A stretch of DNA of 64,000 nt from Cyanobacteria bacterium UBA2566. GTDB taxonomy: Bacteria > Cyanobacteriota > Cyanobacteriia > Cyanobacteriales > Desertifilaceae. The stretch spans positions 14,654-78,653 of the forward strand of contig DDLS01000210.1 in the NCBI GenBank assembly GCA_002340255.1. The letters are read 5' to 3'. Within the stretch, counting starts at the first letter, position 1. The number at the start of each line of letters is the position of its first letter. The notes beneath the pieces were generated by a model. The model had not been told where the DNA came from. It was given only the letters and a program-made list of their open reading frames with translations, and did not search any database. The position numbers and the translations under genes are program-made. Shown piece by piece: positions 18,040 through 27,351 of the stretch.

Positions 18040-20307
18040 ATGACAACTACCCCAAAGGAGCAAAAAGCAAAGGCGAGGGTGGTCGTCGATAAAGACCCAG
18101 TCCCCACTTCATTTGAAAAATGGGGCAAGCCGGGTCATTTTGACAGAACCCTAGCTAGAGGACCCAAAACCACAACCTGGATTTGGAATCTTCACGCCGA
18201 TGCTCACGATTTCGATAGTCATACCAGCGATCTAGAAGACGTATCTAGAAAAATCTTTAGTGCCCATTTCGGTCATTTAGCTGTTGTATTTGTCTGGCTA
18301 AGTGGCGCTTATTTCCACGGTGCTAAATTCTCAAACTATGAAGCTTGGTTGAGCGATCCTCTCGGAATTAAACCGAGTGCCCAAGTGGTTTGGCCCATTG
18401 TCGGCCAAGATATTCTTAACGGTGATGTTGGTGGTGGATTCCACGGAATCCAAATTACCTCTGGGTTATTCCAACTCTGGAGAGCCTCCGGCTTCACCAA
18501 CTCTTACCAACTCTACTGCACCGCGATTGGTGGGTTGGTGATGGCTGGCTTAATGTTATTTGCCGGTTGGTTCCACTATCACAAAGCAGCTCCCAAACTG
18601 GAATGGTTCCAGAATGTGGAGTCGATGATGAACCATCATCTATCTGTACTGCTCGGTTGTGGTTCCCTCGGTTGGGCCGGTCACCAAATCCACGTTTCCT
18701 TACCGATCAACAAGTTGTTGGATTCTGGAGTAGCTCTCAAGGATATTCCCTTGCCCCATGAGTTTATTCTCAATCCCAGCTTGATGACGGAACTATACCC
18801 CAGTGTAGAGTGGGGAGGTCTCGGTGGAATCCAGCCTTTCTTTACCCTGAATTGGGGTGCTTTCAGTGACTTTTTAACCTTCAAAGGTGGACTCAATCCG
18901 GTCACTGGTGGATTGTGGTTGTCTGATACAGCCCATCACCATCTGGCGATCGCCGTCCTCTTTATCATTGCTGGCCATATGTACCGCACCAACTGGGGTA
19001 TTGGTCACAGCATGAAGGAAATCCTAGAAGCTCACAAAGGCCCCTTCACTGGAGAAGGCCACAAGGGATTGTATGAAATCTTCACAACCTCTTGGCACGC
19101 TCAACTGGCACTCAACCTAGCGTTGTTGGGATCATTGAGTATCATTGTGGCTCATCATATGTATGCGATGCCTCCGTATCCATACATCGCTACAGACTAT
19201 CCGACTCAACTCTCCCTGTTTACTCACCATGTTTGGATTGGGGGATTCCTGATTGTCGGCGCGGGCGCTCACGCAGCTATCTTTATGGTTCGTGACTACG
19301 ACCCTGCGAAAAATGTTGATAACTTGTTAGACCGGGTGATTCGTCATCGGGATGCAATTATCTCTCACCTCAATTGGGTTTGCATATGGCTAGGCTTCCA
19401 CAGCTTTGGCTTGTATGTTCATAACGACACCATGCGTGCGTTAGGTCGTACCCAAGATATGTTCTCGGATACGGCAATTCAACTTCAGCCTATCTTTGCT
19501 CAGTGGGTACAGAATCTACATAATCTAGCTCCTGGCAACACAGCCCCCAATGCGTTGGCTAGTGTAAGTCCTGCCTTTGGTGGTGATGTCGTAGCTGTTG
19601 GTGGAAAAGTAGCTATGATGCCGATCGCGCTGGGAACAGCCGACTTCATGGTTCACCACATCCACGCCTTTACCATCCACGTTACGGTACTCATCCTGCT
19701 CAAAGGTGTTCTCTATGCCCGTAGCTCTCGTCTAGTTCCTGACAAAGGCAATCTGGGCTTCCGCTTCCCCTGTGATGGTCCGGGTCGGGGCGGTACTTGT
19801 CAAGTCTCAGGATGGGATCATGTCTTCCTGGGTCTGTTCTGGATGTACAACTCCCTGTCCATTGTAATTTTCCACTTTAGCTGGAAGATGCAATCGGATG
19901 TTTGGGGAAGTGTATCCTCTGATGGAACCGTTTCCCACATCACTAATGGTAATTTTGCCCAAAGTGCAATTACCATCAATGGCTGGTTGCGTGATTTCTT
20001 ATGGGCGCAAGCGTCTCAAGTAATTACGTCCTACGGGTCTGCTTTGTCCGCCTATGGCATTATGTTCCTAGCTGGTCACTTCATCTTTGCCTTTAGTCTC
20101 ATGTTCCTCTTTAGTGGTCGTGGATACTGGCAAGAGTTGATTGAATCAATTGTTTGGGCCCATAATAAGCTCAAAGTCGCACCCGCGATTCAGCCTCGCG
20201 CCTTGAGTATCATTCAAGGTCGCGCTGTAGGGGTAGCCCACTACCTCTTGGGAGGAATTGTCACTACTTGGGCATTCTTCCTGGCTCGCATTATTGCAGT
20301 AGGATGA
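18040..20307 (+). CDS. psaA: Photosystem I P700 apoprotein A1
   Basis: The 755-residue large reaction-centre subunit of photosystem I, a thylakoid protein with eleven membrane helices. It binds half of P700, antenna chlorophylls, A0/A1 cofactors and, with PsaB, the F_X cluster. The F_X loop FPCDGPGRGGTC is visible, as are the repeated HHHLAIAVLFI and GHMYRTNWGIGH helices and C-terminal GRGYWQELIES. The start is the ATG at 18040, with AGAGAGGAGAG upstream; the in-frame TTG at 18016 would place this ribosome-binding site inside the coding region. psaB follows after 19 bases in one operon. Confidence 0.99.
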   Translation: MTTTPKEQKAKARVVVDKDPVPTSFEKWGKPGHFDRTLARGPKTTTWIWNLHADAHDFDSHTSDLEDVSRKIFSAHFGHLAVVFVWLSGAYFHGAKFSNYEAWLSDPLGIKPSAQVVWPIVGQDILNGDVGGGFHGIQITSGLFQLWRASGFTNSYQLYCTAIGGLVMAGLMLFAGWFHYHKAAPKLEWFQNVESMMNHHLSVLLGCGSLGWAGHQIHVSLPINKLLDSGVALKDIPLPHEFILNPSLMTELYPSVEWGGLGGIQPFFTLNWGAFSDFLTFKGGLNPVTGGLWLSDTAHHHLAIAVLFIIAGHMYRTNWGIGHSMKEILEAHKGPFTGEGHKGLYEIFTTSWHAQLALNLALLGSLSIIVAHHMYAMPPYPYIATDYPTQLSLFTHHVWIGGFLIVGAGAHAAIFMVRDYDPAKNVDNLLDRVIRHRDAIISHLNWVCIWLGFHSFGLYVHNDTMRALGRTQDMFSDTAIQLQPIFAQWVQNLHNLAPGNTAPNALASVSPAFGGDVVAVGGKVAMMPIALGTADFMVHHIHAFTIHVTVLILLKGVLYARSSRLVPDKGNLGFRFPCDGPGRGGTCQVSGWDHVFLGLFWMYNSLSIVIFHFSWKMQSDVWGSVSSDGTVSHITNGNFAQSAITINGWLRDFLWAQASQVITSYGSALSAYGIMFLAGHFIFAFSLMFLFSGRGYWQELIESIVWAHNKLKVAPAIQPRALSIIQGRAVGVAHYLLGGIVTTWAFFLARIIAVG

Positions 20308-20326
20308 GGTCGAGAAGGACTTAAAC

Positions 20327-22555
20327 ATGGCAACGAAATTCCCCAAGTTTAGCCAAGACCTCGCACAAGATCCCACAACTCGTCGGATCTGGTACGGGAT
20401 AGCTACCGCCCACGATTTTGAAACCCATGATGGAATGACGGAAGAAAATCTTTACCAAAAGATTTTCGCCTCCCATTTCGGTCATCTGGCAATCATCTTC
20501 CTGTGGACTTCTGGCAACCTGTTCCACGTAGCTTGGCAAGGTAACTTTGAACAGTGGATCAAAGATCCTCTCAATGTCCGTCCCATTGCTCACGCGATTT
20601 GGGACCCACAATTTGGACAAGCAGCGATCGATGCTTACACTCAAGCTGGTGCTGCTAACCCTGTAAACATTGCTTATTCTGGTGTCTACCACTGGTGGTA
20701 CACCATTGGAATGCGGACGAATGGCGATCTGTATCAAGGAGCGATCTTCCTTTTGGTTCTAGCTTCGTTGATGCTGTTCGCTGGCTGGTTACACCTCCAG
20801 CCCAGTTTCCGTCCTAGCTTGTCTTGGTTCAAGAACGCTGAATCCCGTCTGAATCACCACTTGGCTGGTTTATTCGGTGTTAGCTCTCTGGCTTGGACCG
20901 GTCACTTAGTTCACGTCGCAATCCCCGAATCTCGCGGTCAGCACGTGGGCTGGGATAACTTCCTTAGCACTTTGCCTCACCCGGCTGGTTTGGTTCCCTT
21001 CTTCACAGGGAACTGGGGCGTATATGCGGAAAATGCAGATACGGCTGGTCATGTGTTTGGCACATCTGAAGGTGCAGGAACCGCAATTCTAACCTTCTTA
21101 GGTGGTTTCCATCCCCAAACTGAGTCTCTGTGGCTCACCGATATGGCTCATCACCATTTGGCGATCGCAGTTCTCTTCATCGTTGCTGGACATATGTACC
21201 GCACGAACTGGGGTATTGGCCACAGCATGAAGGAAATCATGGAAGCCCATAATCCTCCCAAAGGAACCCCCTTTGGAGGCATGATCGGTGACGGTCATAA
21301 AGGAATGTACGATACCTACAACGAATCGTTACACTTCCAGTTGGGATGGCACTTGGCTTGTCTAGGTGTTGTGACTTCTCTAGTCGCCCAACATATGTAT
21401 GCCATGCCTCCTTATGCTTTCATGGCTAAGGACTACACCACCATGGCAGCTCTATACACCCATCACCAGTACATTGCTGGATTCCTGATGGTAGGGGCTT
21501 TTGCTCACGGTGCAATCTTCTTAGTTCGGGACTACGATCCAGAAGCCAACAAGAACAACGTATTGGCTCGGATGCTTGAGCATAAAGAAGCTCTTATTTC
21601 TCACCTGAGCTGGGTTTCCTTGTTCCTCGGTTTCCATACCCTGGGACTGTATGTTCACAATGATGTTGTGGTTGCCTTTGGCACTCCTGAGAAGCAAATC
21701 TTGATTGAACCTGTGTTTGCTCAGTTCGTTCAAGCTTCTTCCGGTAAGTTAATGTATGGAATGGATGTTTTACTGTCCAATCCTGACAGCATTGCTTATA
21801 CCGCATTCCCCAATCACGCTAACTTCTGGCTACCCGGATGGTTAGATGCGATTAATAACAACTCTAACTCTCTGTTCTTACCCATTGGCCCTGGTGATTT
21901 CTTGGTTCACCATGCGATCGCCCTTGGTCTGCACACCACCACCTTAATCCTCGTGAAAGGTGCGTTGGATGCACGGGGTTCCAAGCTGATGCCCGATAAG
22001 AAAGACTTCGGTTACAGCTTCCCCTGTGATGGCCCCGGTCGTGGTGGTACTTGCGACATCTCTGCTTGGGATGCCTTCTACCTCGCCATGTTCTGGATGC
22101 TCAATACCCTAGGCTGGTTAACCTTCTACTGGCACTGGAAGCATCTGGCTATTTGGCAAGGAAATCTGGCTCAGTTCAATGAGTCCTCTACCCACCTCAT
22201 GGGTTGGTTCCGCGATTACCTGTGGTTAAACTCCTCTCAGTTGATCAATGGATATAATCCCTACGGCATGAATAACCTGGCTGTTTGGGCTTGGATGTTC
22301 CTCTTCGGACACCTGGTCTGGGCAACTGGATTCATGTTCCTGATTAGCTGGCGTGGTTACTGGCAAGAGTTGATTGAAACGATTGTTTGGGCCCACGAGC
22401 GTACTCCTCTAGCGAACTTGGTTCGTTGGAAAGATAAGCCCGTTGCTCTGTCTATCGTTCAAGCTCGTGTAGTTGGTCTAGCTCACTTCACTGTTGGCTA
22501 CGTCCTCACCTATGCAGCCTTCTTAATTGCCTCCACTGCGGGTAAGTTCGGTTAA
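20327..22555 (+). CDS. psaB: Photosystem I P700 apoprotein A2
   Basis: The 742-residue partner of PsaA. It opens with MATKFPKFSQDLAQDPTTRR, carries the same HHHLAIAVLFIVAGHMYRTN helix as PsaA and the F_X ligand loop FPCDGPGRGGTC, and ends with the helix YVLTYAAFLIAST. It completes the PSI heterodimer core. It is 19 bases behind psaA and is followed by a strong intrinsic terminator, so the operon is bicistronic. Confidence 0.99.
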   Translation: MATKFPKFSQDLAQDPTTRRIWYGIATAHDFETHDGMTEENLYQKIFASHFGHLAIIFLWTSGNLFHVAWQGNFEQWIKDPLNVRPIAHAIWDPQFGQAAIDAYTQAGAANPVNIAYSGVYHWWYTIGMRTNGDLYQGAIFLLVLASLMLFAGWLHLQPSFRPSLSWFKNAESRLNHHLAGLFGVSSLAWTGHLVHVAIPESRGQHVGWDNFLSTLPHPAGLVPFFTGNWGVYAENADTAGHVFGTSEGAGTAILTFLGGFHPQTESLWLTDMAHHHLAIAVLFIVAGHMYRTNWGIGHSMKEIMEAHNPPKGTPFGGMIGDGHKGMYDTYNESLHFQLGWHLACLGVVTSLVAQHMYAMPPYAFMAKDYTTMAALYTHHQYIAGFLMVGAFAHGAIFLVRDYDPEANKNNVLARMLEHKEALISHLSWVSLFLGFHTLGLYVHNDVVVAFGTPEKQILIEPVFAQFVQASSGKLMYGMDVLLSNPDSIAYTAFPNHANFWLPGWLDAINNNSNSLFLPIGPGDFLVHHAIALGLHTTTLILVKGALDARGSKLMPDKKDFGYSFPCDGPGRGGTCDISAWDAFYLAMFWMLNTLGWLTFYWHWKHLAIWQGNLAQFNESSTHLMGWFRDYLWLNSSQLINGYNPYGMNNLAVWAWMFLFGHLVWATGFMFLISWRGYWQELIETIVWAHERTPLANLVRWKDKPVALSIVQARVVGLAHFTVGYVLTYAAFLIASTAGKFG

Positions 22556-22583
22556 ATCCTTCTGGACCGATCATTAACTGATA

Positions 22584-22614
22584 AAAACCCCTCACCTTCG
22601 GGTGGGGGGTTTTG
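22584..22614 (+). terminator. psaAB intrinsic terminator
   Basis: A GC-rich stem (AACCCCTCACC against GGTGGGGGGTT) with a TTCG tetraloop, followed by TTTTG, about 30 bases after the psaB stop. It is a textbook rho-independent terminator. Confidence 0.92.
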
Positions 22615-22695
22615 TTGTCCGATACAGCAGGGAAAGGGATAATCAAGGAATCAGGATTTGAAACTCCTTTTTCACAACGTGACAGAAGAGGGATA

Positions 22696-24183
22696 TCATG
22701 GGTTTCTTAAACCCAGTTCGATCGCCTCAATGACAGACTCCAATACCTTCACTCGTGCATAAAGCTTATCGTTGCCAGCGACTACTGTCCAAGGAGCATT
22801 GGGTGTATGGGTACGGCCAATGGCCTGATTCACTGCAACCTCGTATAGTCCCCATTTTTCTCGGTTTCGCCAATCTTCATCGGTTAACTTATATTGCTTA
22901 AAGGGATCGTTCTGACGGGACTCAAAGCGCTGTAACTGCTCTTCTGGACTCACATGAAGCCAAAACTTAACTAGAACATATCCCGCATCGGTCAACATGG
23001 CTTCAAATTCGTTAATTTCACGATAGGCTCTCCGCCATTGGGTATCGGTAGCAAAGCCTTCAATGCGTTCAACTAAAACCCGGCCATACCAGGTTCGGTC
23101 AAAAATACCAATTTTGCCAGCGGTGGGTAAATCTCGCCAAAATCGCCACAGATAATGATGCATTTTTTCCTCCGCCGTCGGTGCAGAAAAGGCTTTGACT
23201 TCATAACTGCGAGGATCTAAATTATCGGTTAAGCGCTTAATGGCTCCGCCTTTTCCAGCCGCATCCCATCCTTCAAATAAGGCTAATACGGGCAATTTAG
23301 CCTTAAAAATCTTCAGTTGTAATTCTTGCAATCTCATCTGGGCTTTTTTTAGCCGTTTCTGATACTCTTTCTTAGAGAAGGAAGCACTCAGATCGACCCG
23401 CGCCAGGAAATCCGGTTCTGTGGGTTCTAAATACTCTTGGGGAGGAAGAGAAGGGGGAATGAGTTGACTTTGACTGCGATCTAAGGCTTCTCGCAGGGTA
23501 GCGGCTACGGTTTGTAAGACTTTGACTTGGGCCCAGCGTTGACAGTTGCCTTCGACTAATGTCCAGGGGGCAAACCCAGTGCTGGTTTGAATAATCATTT
23601 CTTCTGCCAGCATCTGATAGTCGTCATACCGTTTGACCTGTTGCCAATCTTCATCCCTAACTCGCCAGGCATTGAGGGTGTCTTTGGCGTAGGCTTTAAG
23701 CCGTTGCTTGAGTTCTTTTTTACTCAGATGAATCCAAAATTTGGCGATCGCACAACCGTCATCGCTCATTTGCCGCTCAAAAGCGTTAAGATGGCGCATC
23801 AGAGCGGGAACTTGAGCTTCTCGAACACGATTAAATAGCCGGTCTTCGAGAACATGGGTATACCAGCTATGGTAAAACAGCCCAATGCTGCCGTAGTGGG
23901 GGATTTTCTGCCAAAATCTCCAGAGGACAGGATAATTTTTTTCTTCGGTGTTTGGCGGCCAAATGGGATGCAGTGCAAATCCCCTGGGGTCCATATACCC
24001 AATCACTTTTTTGACTAGAGCGCCTTTACCAGCGGCTGCCCATCCTTCAAGCACGACGATCATGGGTAATTTTTTTTCCCAACAGGCGTGTTGAAGCGAT
24101 CGCAACTGTTGCATCAGATCTTCTATTTCTATTTTGTAGCGGTGCTTGTCAAGAGAGCGATCGAGATCCAGTTGCTTGAGCAT
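22696..24183 (-). CDS. pap: Polyphosphate:AMP phosphotransferase
   Basis: A 495-residue protein made of two PPK2 domains in tandem, the layout of class II PPK2 enzymes that make ADP from AMP and polyphosphate. Domain one has the Walker A-like GWAAAGKG (47-54) and FYHSWYTHVLEDRL; domain two has GWDAAGKGG and FDRTWYGRVLVERIEGF with the Walker B-like IGIFDRTWYG. The replacement of D by A in the first P-loop agrees with the N-terminal domain being the degenerate half in this class. Single gene, converging with psaB. Confidence 0.88.
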   Translation of the reverse strand: MLKQLDLDRSLDKHRYKIEIEDLMQQLRSLQHACWEKKLPMIVVLEGWAAAGKGALVKKVIGYMDPRGFALHPIWPPNTEEKNYPVLWRFWQKIPHYGSIGLFYHSWYTHVLEDRLFNRVREAQVPALMRHLNAFERQMSDDGCAIAKFWIHLSKKELKQRLKAYAKDTLNAWRVRDEDWQQVKRYDDYQMLAEEMIIQTSTGFAPWTLVEGNCQRWAQVKVLQTVAATLREALDRSQSQLIPPSLPPQEYLEPTEPDFLARVDLSASFSKKEYQKRLKKAQMRLQELQLKIFKAKLPVLALFEGWDAAGKGGAIKRLTDNLDPRSYEVKAFSAPTAEEKMHHYLWRFWRDLPTAGKIGIFDRTWYGRVLVERIEGFATDTQWRRAYREINEFEAMLTDAGYVLVKFWLHVSPEEQLQRFESRQNDPFKQYKLTDEDWRNREKWGLYEVAVNQAIGRTHTPNAPWTVVAGNDKLYARVKVLESVIEAIELGLRNP

Positions 24184-24503
24184 TCGTGTATATATCCTTG
24201 TATAGTTCTGGTTCTATGATCTGCGATCGCGTCCTGATTCTTCCAATCCTTTGGCTTATTTTCAAATTTGCACCCATATCCCATCCTGGCCAACATGGAG
24301 AAATGACTTAATTCTTTTTACATATAATTTGATACGCTAAACCCATGGTAACTGAAGAGATTTCATGATGGAATATCACTCCTACAACACTCAATTCCCT
24401 GCTCTCACTTGCGCTTAACAAGGGGCTGAGTGCCCCTTGCCTCTTAATGATCGATTAGGGGAAACCTTAGAAAGAAATGGTTTCAGGATTCAGAATAGTT
24501 AAC
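24184..24503. other. Intergenic stretch with possible small RNA or ORF
   Basis: Within this 320-base gap a TATAAT (24323-24328) precedes two overlapping mini-frames: 24345-24368 (seven codons) and 24365-24418 (17 codons, MMEYHSYNTQFPALTCA). The second stop is followed directly by the 8-bp hairpin CAAGGGGC/GCCCCTTG (24419-24439). The promoter-like box, roughly 100-base span and end hairpin suggest a small transcript; whether the peptide is made is unknown. Confidence 0.35.
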
Positions 24504-25574
24504 TTATTCATTTAAAGCGTCAGCTAAATTAGTTGCATTTTGTTCCATAATCGTCAAATACATAGTGGGTTCAGTACTGGTTGAACCTCCTGTTTCGATT
24601 GGATCAAATGTACTAACTTCAATTTTGAGATCTTGAGCTAGAGTTTCAAAGGCTTTAGTGTTTCCTTGCTGATCTTGGAGTAAGGCTTGAATCTGTTCAG
24701 CTTGCACAATTTCGATCAAGCGGCGCACATCTTCAGGAGAGGGATTTTCTTCCGGAATGTCTACCAAGAATTCAGCTCTGAGACCATAACTCTGAGCAAA
24801 ATAATTGGCAAAATCATGGAAGGTGATAAAGGTTTGTCCGGCGTAAGGTTTCAGTTGTTCGGTAATCTGAGCATCTAAGCTTTTCAGTTCCTCGATAAAA
24901 GCAGCAGCATTTTGGGTATAAACTTCTGTTCCTTCTGGATCGGCAGCAATTAAAGCATCACGAATATTTTCGACTTGCTCAATTGCTCGTTTGGGATCGA
25001 GCCAAATATGAGGATCGAATTCTCCATGATCATGGTGACCATGCTCGCGATCGTGGTCGTGGTCGTGGTCGTGGTCATGATCGTGGTCGCGATCGTCTTC
25101 GTCACCATGGTCGTGGTCATGATCGTCTTCATCACCATGGTCGTGGTCATCATGGTCTTGTTCTGCAAACTTTAACGGTTCAATACCGGAACTTGAATCA
25201 ACGATGACTAAATCGGTATTCTCCGCATTGTTAATGAGGTCATCTAGAAAAAATTCTAGTTCTAACCCATTTTTAATCAATATATCCGCTTGGGCGATCG
25301 CCTGAACATCCCCAGGTTTAGCTTGGTAGTCATGGGGGCCGATGTTAGTTGGTAGTAATTGTATGACTTCTGCGCGATCGCCCGCCACTGCCTTCGTAAA
25401 TTGGGTAATCGGCAAAAATGTGGTCACTACCTCCAAGCCGTCTTGCTCTTCCACAACGGCTGTATTTTGCCCTGTAATGGGTTCAGTGCTGGAGTTAGAA
25501 ACACAACTGACGAGAGATAGGGCAGTGAAAACCGCGATCCCCAATTGACTTACTCTCTTTCCTGGAATGATCAT
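24504..25574 (-). CDS. znuA: Zinc ABC transporter binding protein
   Basis: A 356-residue periplasmic metal-binding protein of the ZnuA/TroA cluster A-1 family. Lipoprotein signal with SLVSCVSNS, VTTFLPITQFTKAVAGDRAEV, metal-ligand His in NIGPHDYQAKPGD, then a long His/Asp loop (about 140-195) that is the Zn-binding insertion of ZnuA proteins, HIWLDPKRAIEQV (ligand His), FITFHDFANYFAQSYGL (ligand His) and a C-terminal Asp/Glu ligand region. The loop is encoded by a GTGGTC hexamer repeat (25043-25078). No znuB/znuC lies beside it. A Zur-like box at 25588-25600 predicts induction under zinc shortage. Confidence 0.88.
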   Translation of the reverse strand: MIIPGKRVSQLGIAVFTALSLVSCVSNSSTEPITGQNTAVVEEQDGLEVVTTFLPITQFTKAVAGDRAEVIQLLPTNIGPHDYQAKPGDVQAIAQADILIKNGLELEFFLDDLINNAENTDLVIVDSSSGIEPLKFAEQDHDDHDHGDEDDHDHDHGDEDDRDHDHDHDHDHDHDREHGHHDHGEFDPHIWLDPKRAIEQVENIRDALIAADPEGTEVYTQNAAAFIEELKSLDAQITEQLKPYAGQTFITFHDFANYFAQSYGLRAEFLVDIPEENPSPEDVRRLIEIVQAEQIQALLQDQQGNTKAFETLAQDLKIEVSTFDPIETGGSTSTEPTMYLTIMEQNATNLADALNE

Positions 25575-25587
25575 GGACTTAAATTAG

Positions 25588-25600
25588 AATGATTATCATT
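25588..25600. promoter_or_regulatory. Zur/Fur-like box before znuA
   Basis: AATGATTATCATT lies 14 bases upstream of the znuA ATG. It is an imperfect palindrome close to the TGATAATNATTATCA-type sites bound by the Zur and Fur repressors. The gene context (a zinc-binding protein) favours Zur. Confidence 0.6.
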
Positions 25601-25633
25601 GTATTTTAGCAGGAGGAGCAAAAAAATGTTCGC

Positions 25634-27298
25634 TTATTGGCACTCTTTTTCCTCAAACCCACGATTGCCGGTCACGGAAATTAGACAAGAAAACTCTAAT
25701 ACACTCTCACCCGTTCCCTGATTATTGATAATCGCATTTCCTCGTCCTCCTTGAGAAGCCTTAACTACAATATTGCCATGGACTTGATTATTTTCAATTC
25801 TGACATTATTCATCCCACTTGCTCCTCGATTGGTATCGGCACTGACGTAAATATTCGATTTCCCAATTGGAGCAGGTAAGAGGAGATTATCCGCGATTGT
25901 CACATTTTCAATCTCAGGAATTTTATAAATGCCAATATACGCATTACCTTGATTTCCCCGAATCACTGCTCCCTTAACCGACGTTCCTCCACAGCACTCT
26001 TGAATTAAAATCCCTTCTCCATCCACACTCCAATACCGATTATCCATAATTTGATGGCGATACACCTCATACTCATTTCCCTCAATAGTAACCTGATGTC
26101 CTGACCAATCAATCCCTCTATTTTCAAACGTATTAGCATTTCTGGGTTGACGTAATCCTGTCGGGTGAGTCCACACTTGCTTTCGCTGTTTATCGTAAAT
26201 TTTATTGTCTTTAATCACCAATCCTTGACCAGAAGCTTGAATCCCAGAGCGCATCGTATGATAAATCCAATTATCTCGAATGGTAATTCCGTGACGAAAT
26301 AATCCAGGTTGAGTCCTGGGAGTTTCTGCTAAACCGAACTGGCCAGAGCGATTCACGGCAATCCCATGATGGGCGCTATAATCGAAAGGGACACGACTAC
26401 CTTGAGCATAAGTAATAATCTGTTTTTTCTTCAGTCCTTTCACTTTATATCCCGGTTGCTCATAAGTATCGGTAATCCGATCGTTGATGCGATTATTGGC
26501 GACTAAAATATGTTCATAGCCATTAATTTTAAAATTGGCACTAAAGCGACTTGCAAACCGCATCCAAGCATCTTGAAAAGAGCGATCGGGTACTCGACTG
26601 TCAGGATAGGCAACATTATTACTACGAATCCCAAATAGGATGATATTTCGGTTCTTTGCTGAGTTCAAATCTGGTACAATCTGCACTCCTGCGCGATTAA
26701 TATCTAAATAGACTAACCCTAGATTACTGTCTGTTTCAGGATGAGCCGTACGAATCGTCTTAAATGCCGTGTCGTTGGCAGTTCCTTCTCCCGATAACTG
26801 GGGTTTATACTCGGGGAAAACCAAACGGGAGCGGGGTTGAAAGTCATCGAATTTTGCGTTGGTTATCTTCGGACGCTCTCCCCGCAGAATAATTCTATTG
26901 TCTAAAACCAGATCCTCGGAAAATTCATAGGTTCCGGTGGGAAAATAGATGACTCCTCCCCCGTGTTCCATGGCTGTTGCTTTGGCTTGCTCAAACTGGC
27001 GATCGCTGTTTTCTCCCGGAAAGTCCTTAATATTATACACGCATCCCCAAGGTAAGCGATCGCTCCAGGGATAAGCCTCTTTTCCATACCAATCGGCGAT
27101 CGGATTAGTTTCCAGAACTGAATAATCCGCAGGACAATCGAGATCTGCAACTTGAATAATAGATACCGGTAAAGGCTCTAGATTAATACTTTCTAGAAAG
27201 AGATTCAAAAATAGAATATAACTGAGCAAGCATAAAATACCCATCCACCCTATGCTAAAAACTAATTTCTTGTATTTCCTCCATAATTTGCGGTTCAT
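25634..27298 (-). CDS. Right-handed beta-helix protein
   Basis: A 554-residue protein with an N-terminal membrane anchor or signal (about 12-34) and a pectate-lyase-like parallel beta-helix. FPGENSDRQFEQAKATAMEHGGGVIYFPTGTYEFSEDLVLDNRIILRGERP is read over about 94-144 and is the typical first coils with the PTGTY turn. Later coils contain NNRINDRI, IRDNWIYHTMRSGIQASGQGLVIKDNKIY, VTIEGNEYEV, GAVIRGNQGN and VRIENNQV. It is probably a polysaccharide-acting or surface protein; the catalytic residues are not identifiable by eye. The C-terminal Cys pair (FSCLIS, EKECQ) may form a disulfide. Confidence 0.75.
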   Translation of the reverse strand: MNRKLWRKYKKLVFSIGWMGILCLLSYILFLNLFLESINLEPLPVSIIQVADLDCPADYSVLETNPIADWYGKEAYPWSDRLPWGCVYNIKDFPGENSDRQFEQAKATAMEHGGGVIYFPTGTYEFSEDLVLDNRIILRGERPKITNAKFDDFQPRSRLVFPEYKPQLSGEGTANDTAFKTIRTAHPETDSNLGLVYLDINRAGVQIVPDLNSAKNRNIILFGIRSNNVAYPDSRVPDRSFQDAWMRFASRFSANFKINGYEHILVANNRINDRITDTYEQPGYKVKGLKKKQIITYAQGSRVPFDYSAHHGIAVNRSGQFGLAETPRTQPGLFRHGITIRDNWIYHTMRSGIQASGQGLVIKDNKIYDKQRKQVWTHPTGLRQPRNANTFENRGIDWSGHQVTIEGNEYEVYRHQIMDNRYWSVDGEGILIQECCGGTSVKGAVIRGNQGNAYIGIYKIPEIENVTIADNLLLPAPIGKSNIYVSADTNRGASGMNNVRIENNQVHGNIVVKASQGGRGNAIINNQGTGESVLEFSCLISVTGNRGFEEKECQ

Positions 27299-27351
27299 AA
27301 ATTTGACCGTTGTCTCCCCTCAATACTTCCGCTGGAAACCTTTATAATCAA

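Noticed and set aside
25043..25078. Possible CRISPR-like or satellite array
   Set aside because: It is an in-frame hexamer repeat encoding the zinc loop, without spacers.
24975..25207. Plus-strand frames rich in Val or Arg/Gly
   Set aside because: They are antisense readings of the His/Asp hexamer repeat in znuA.
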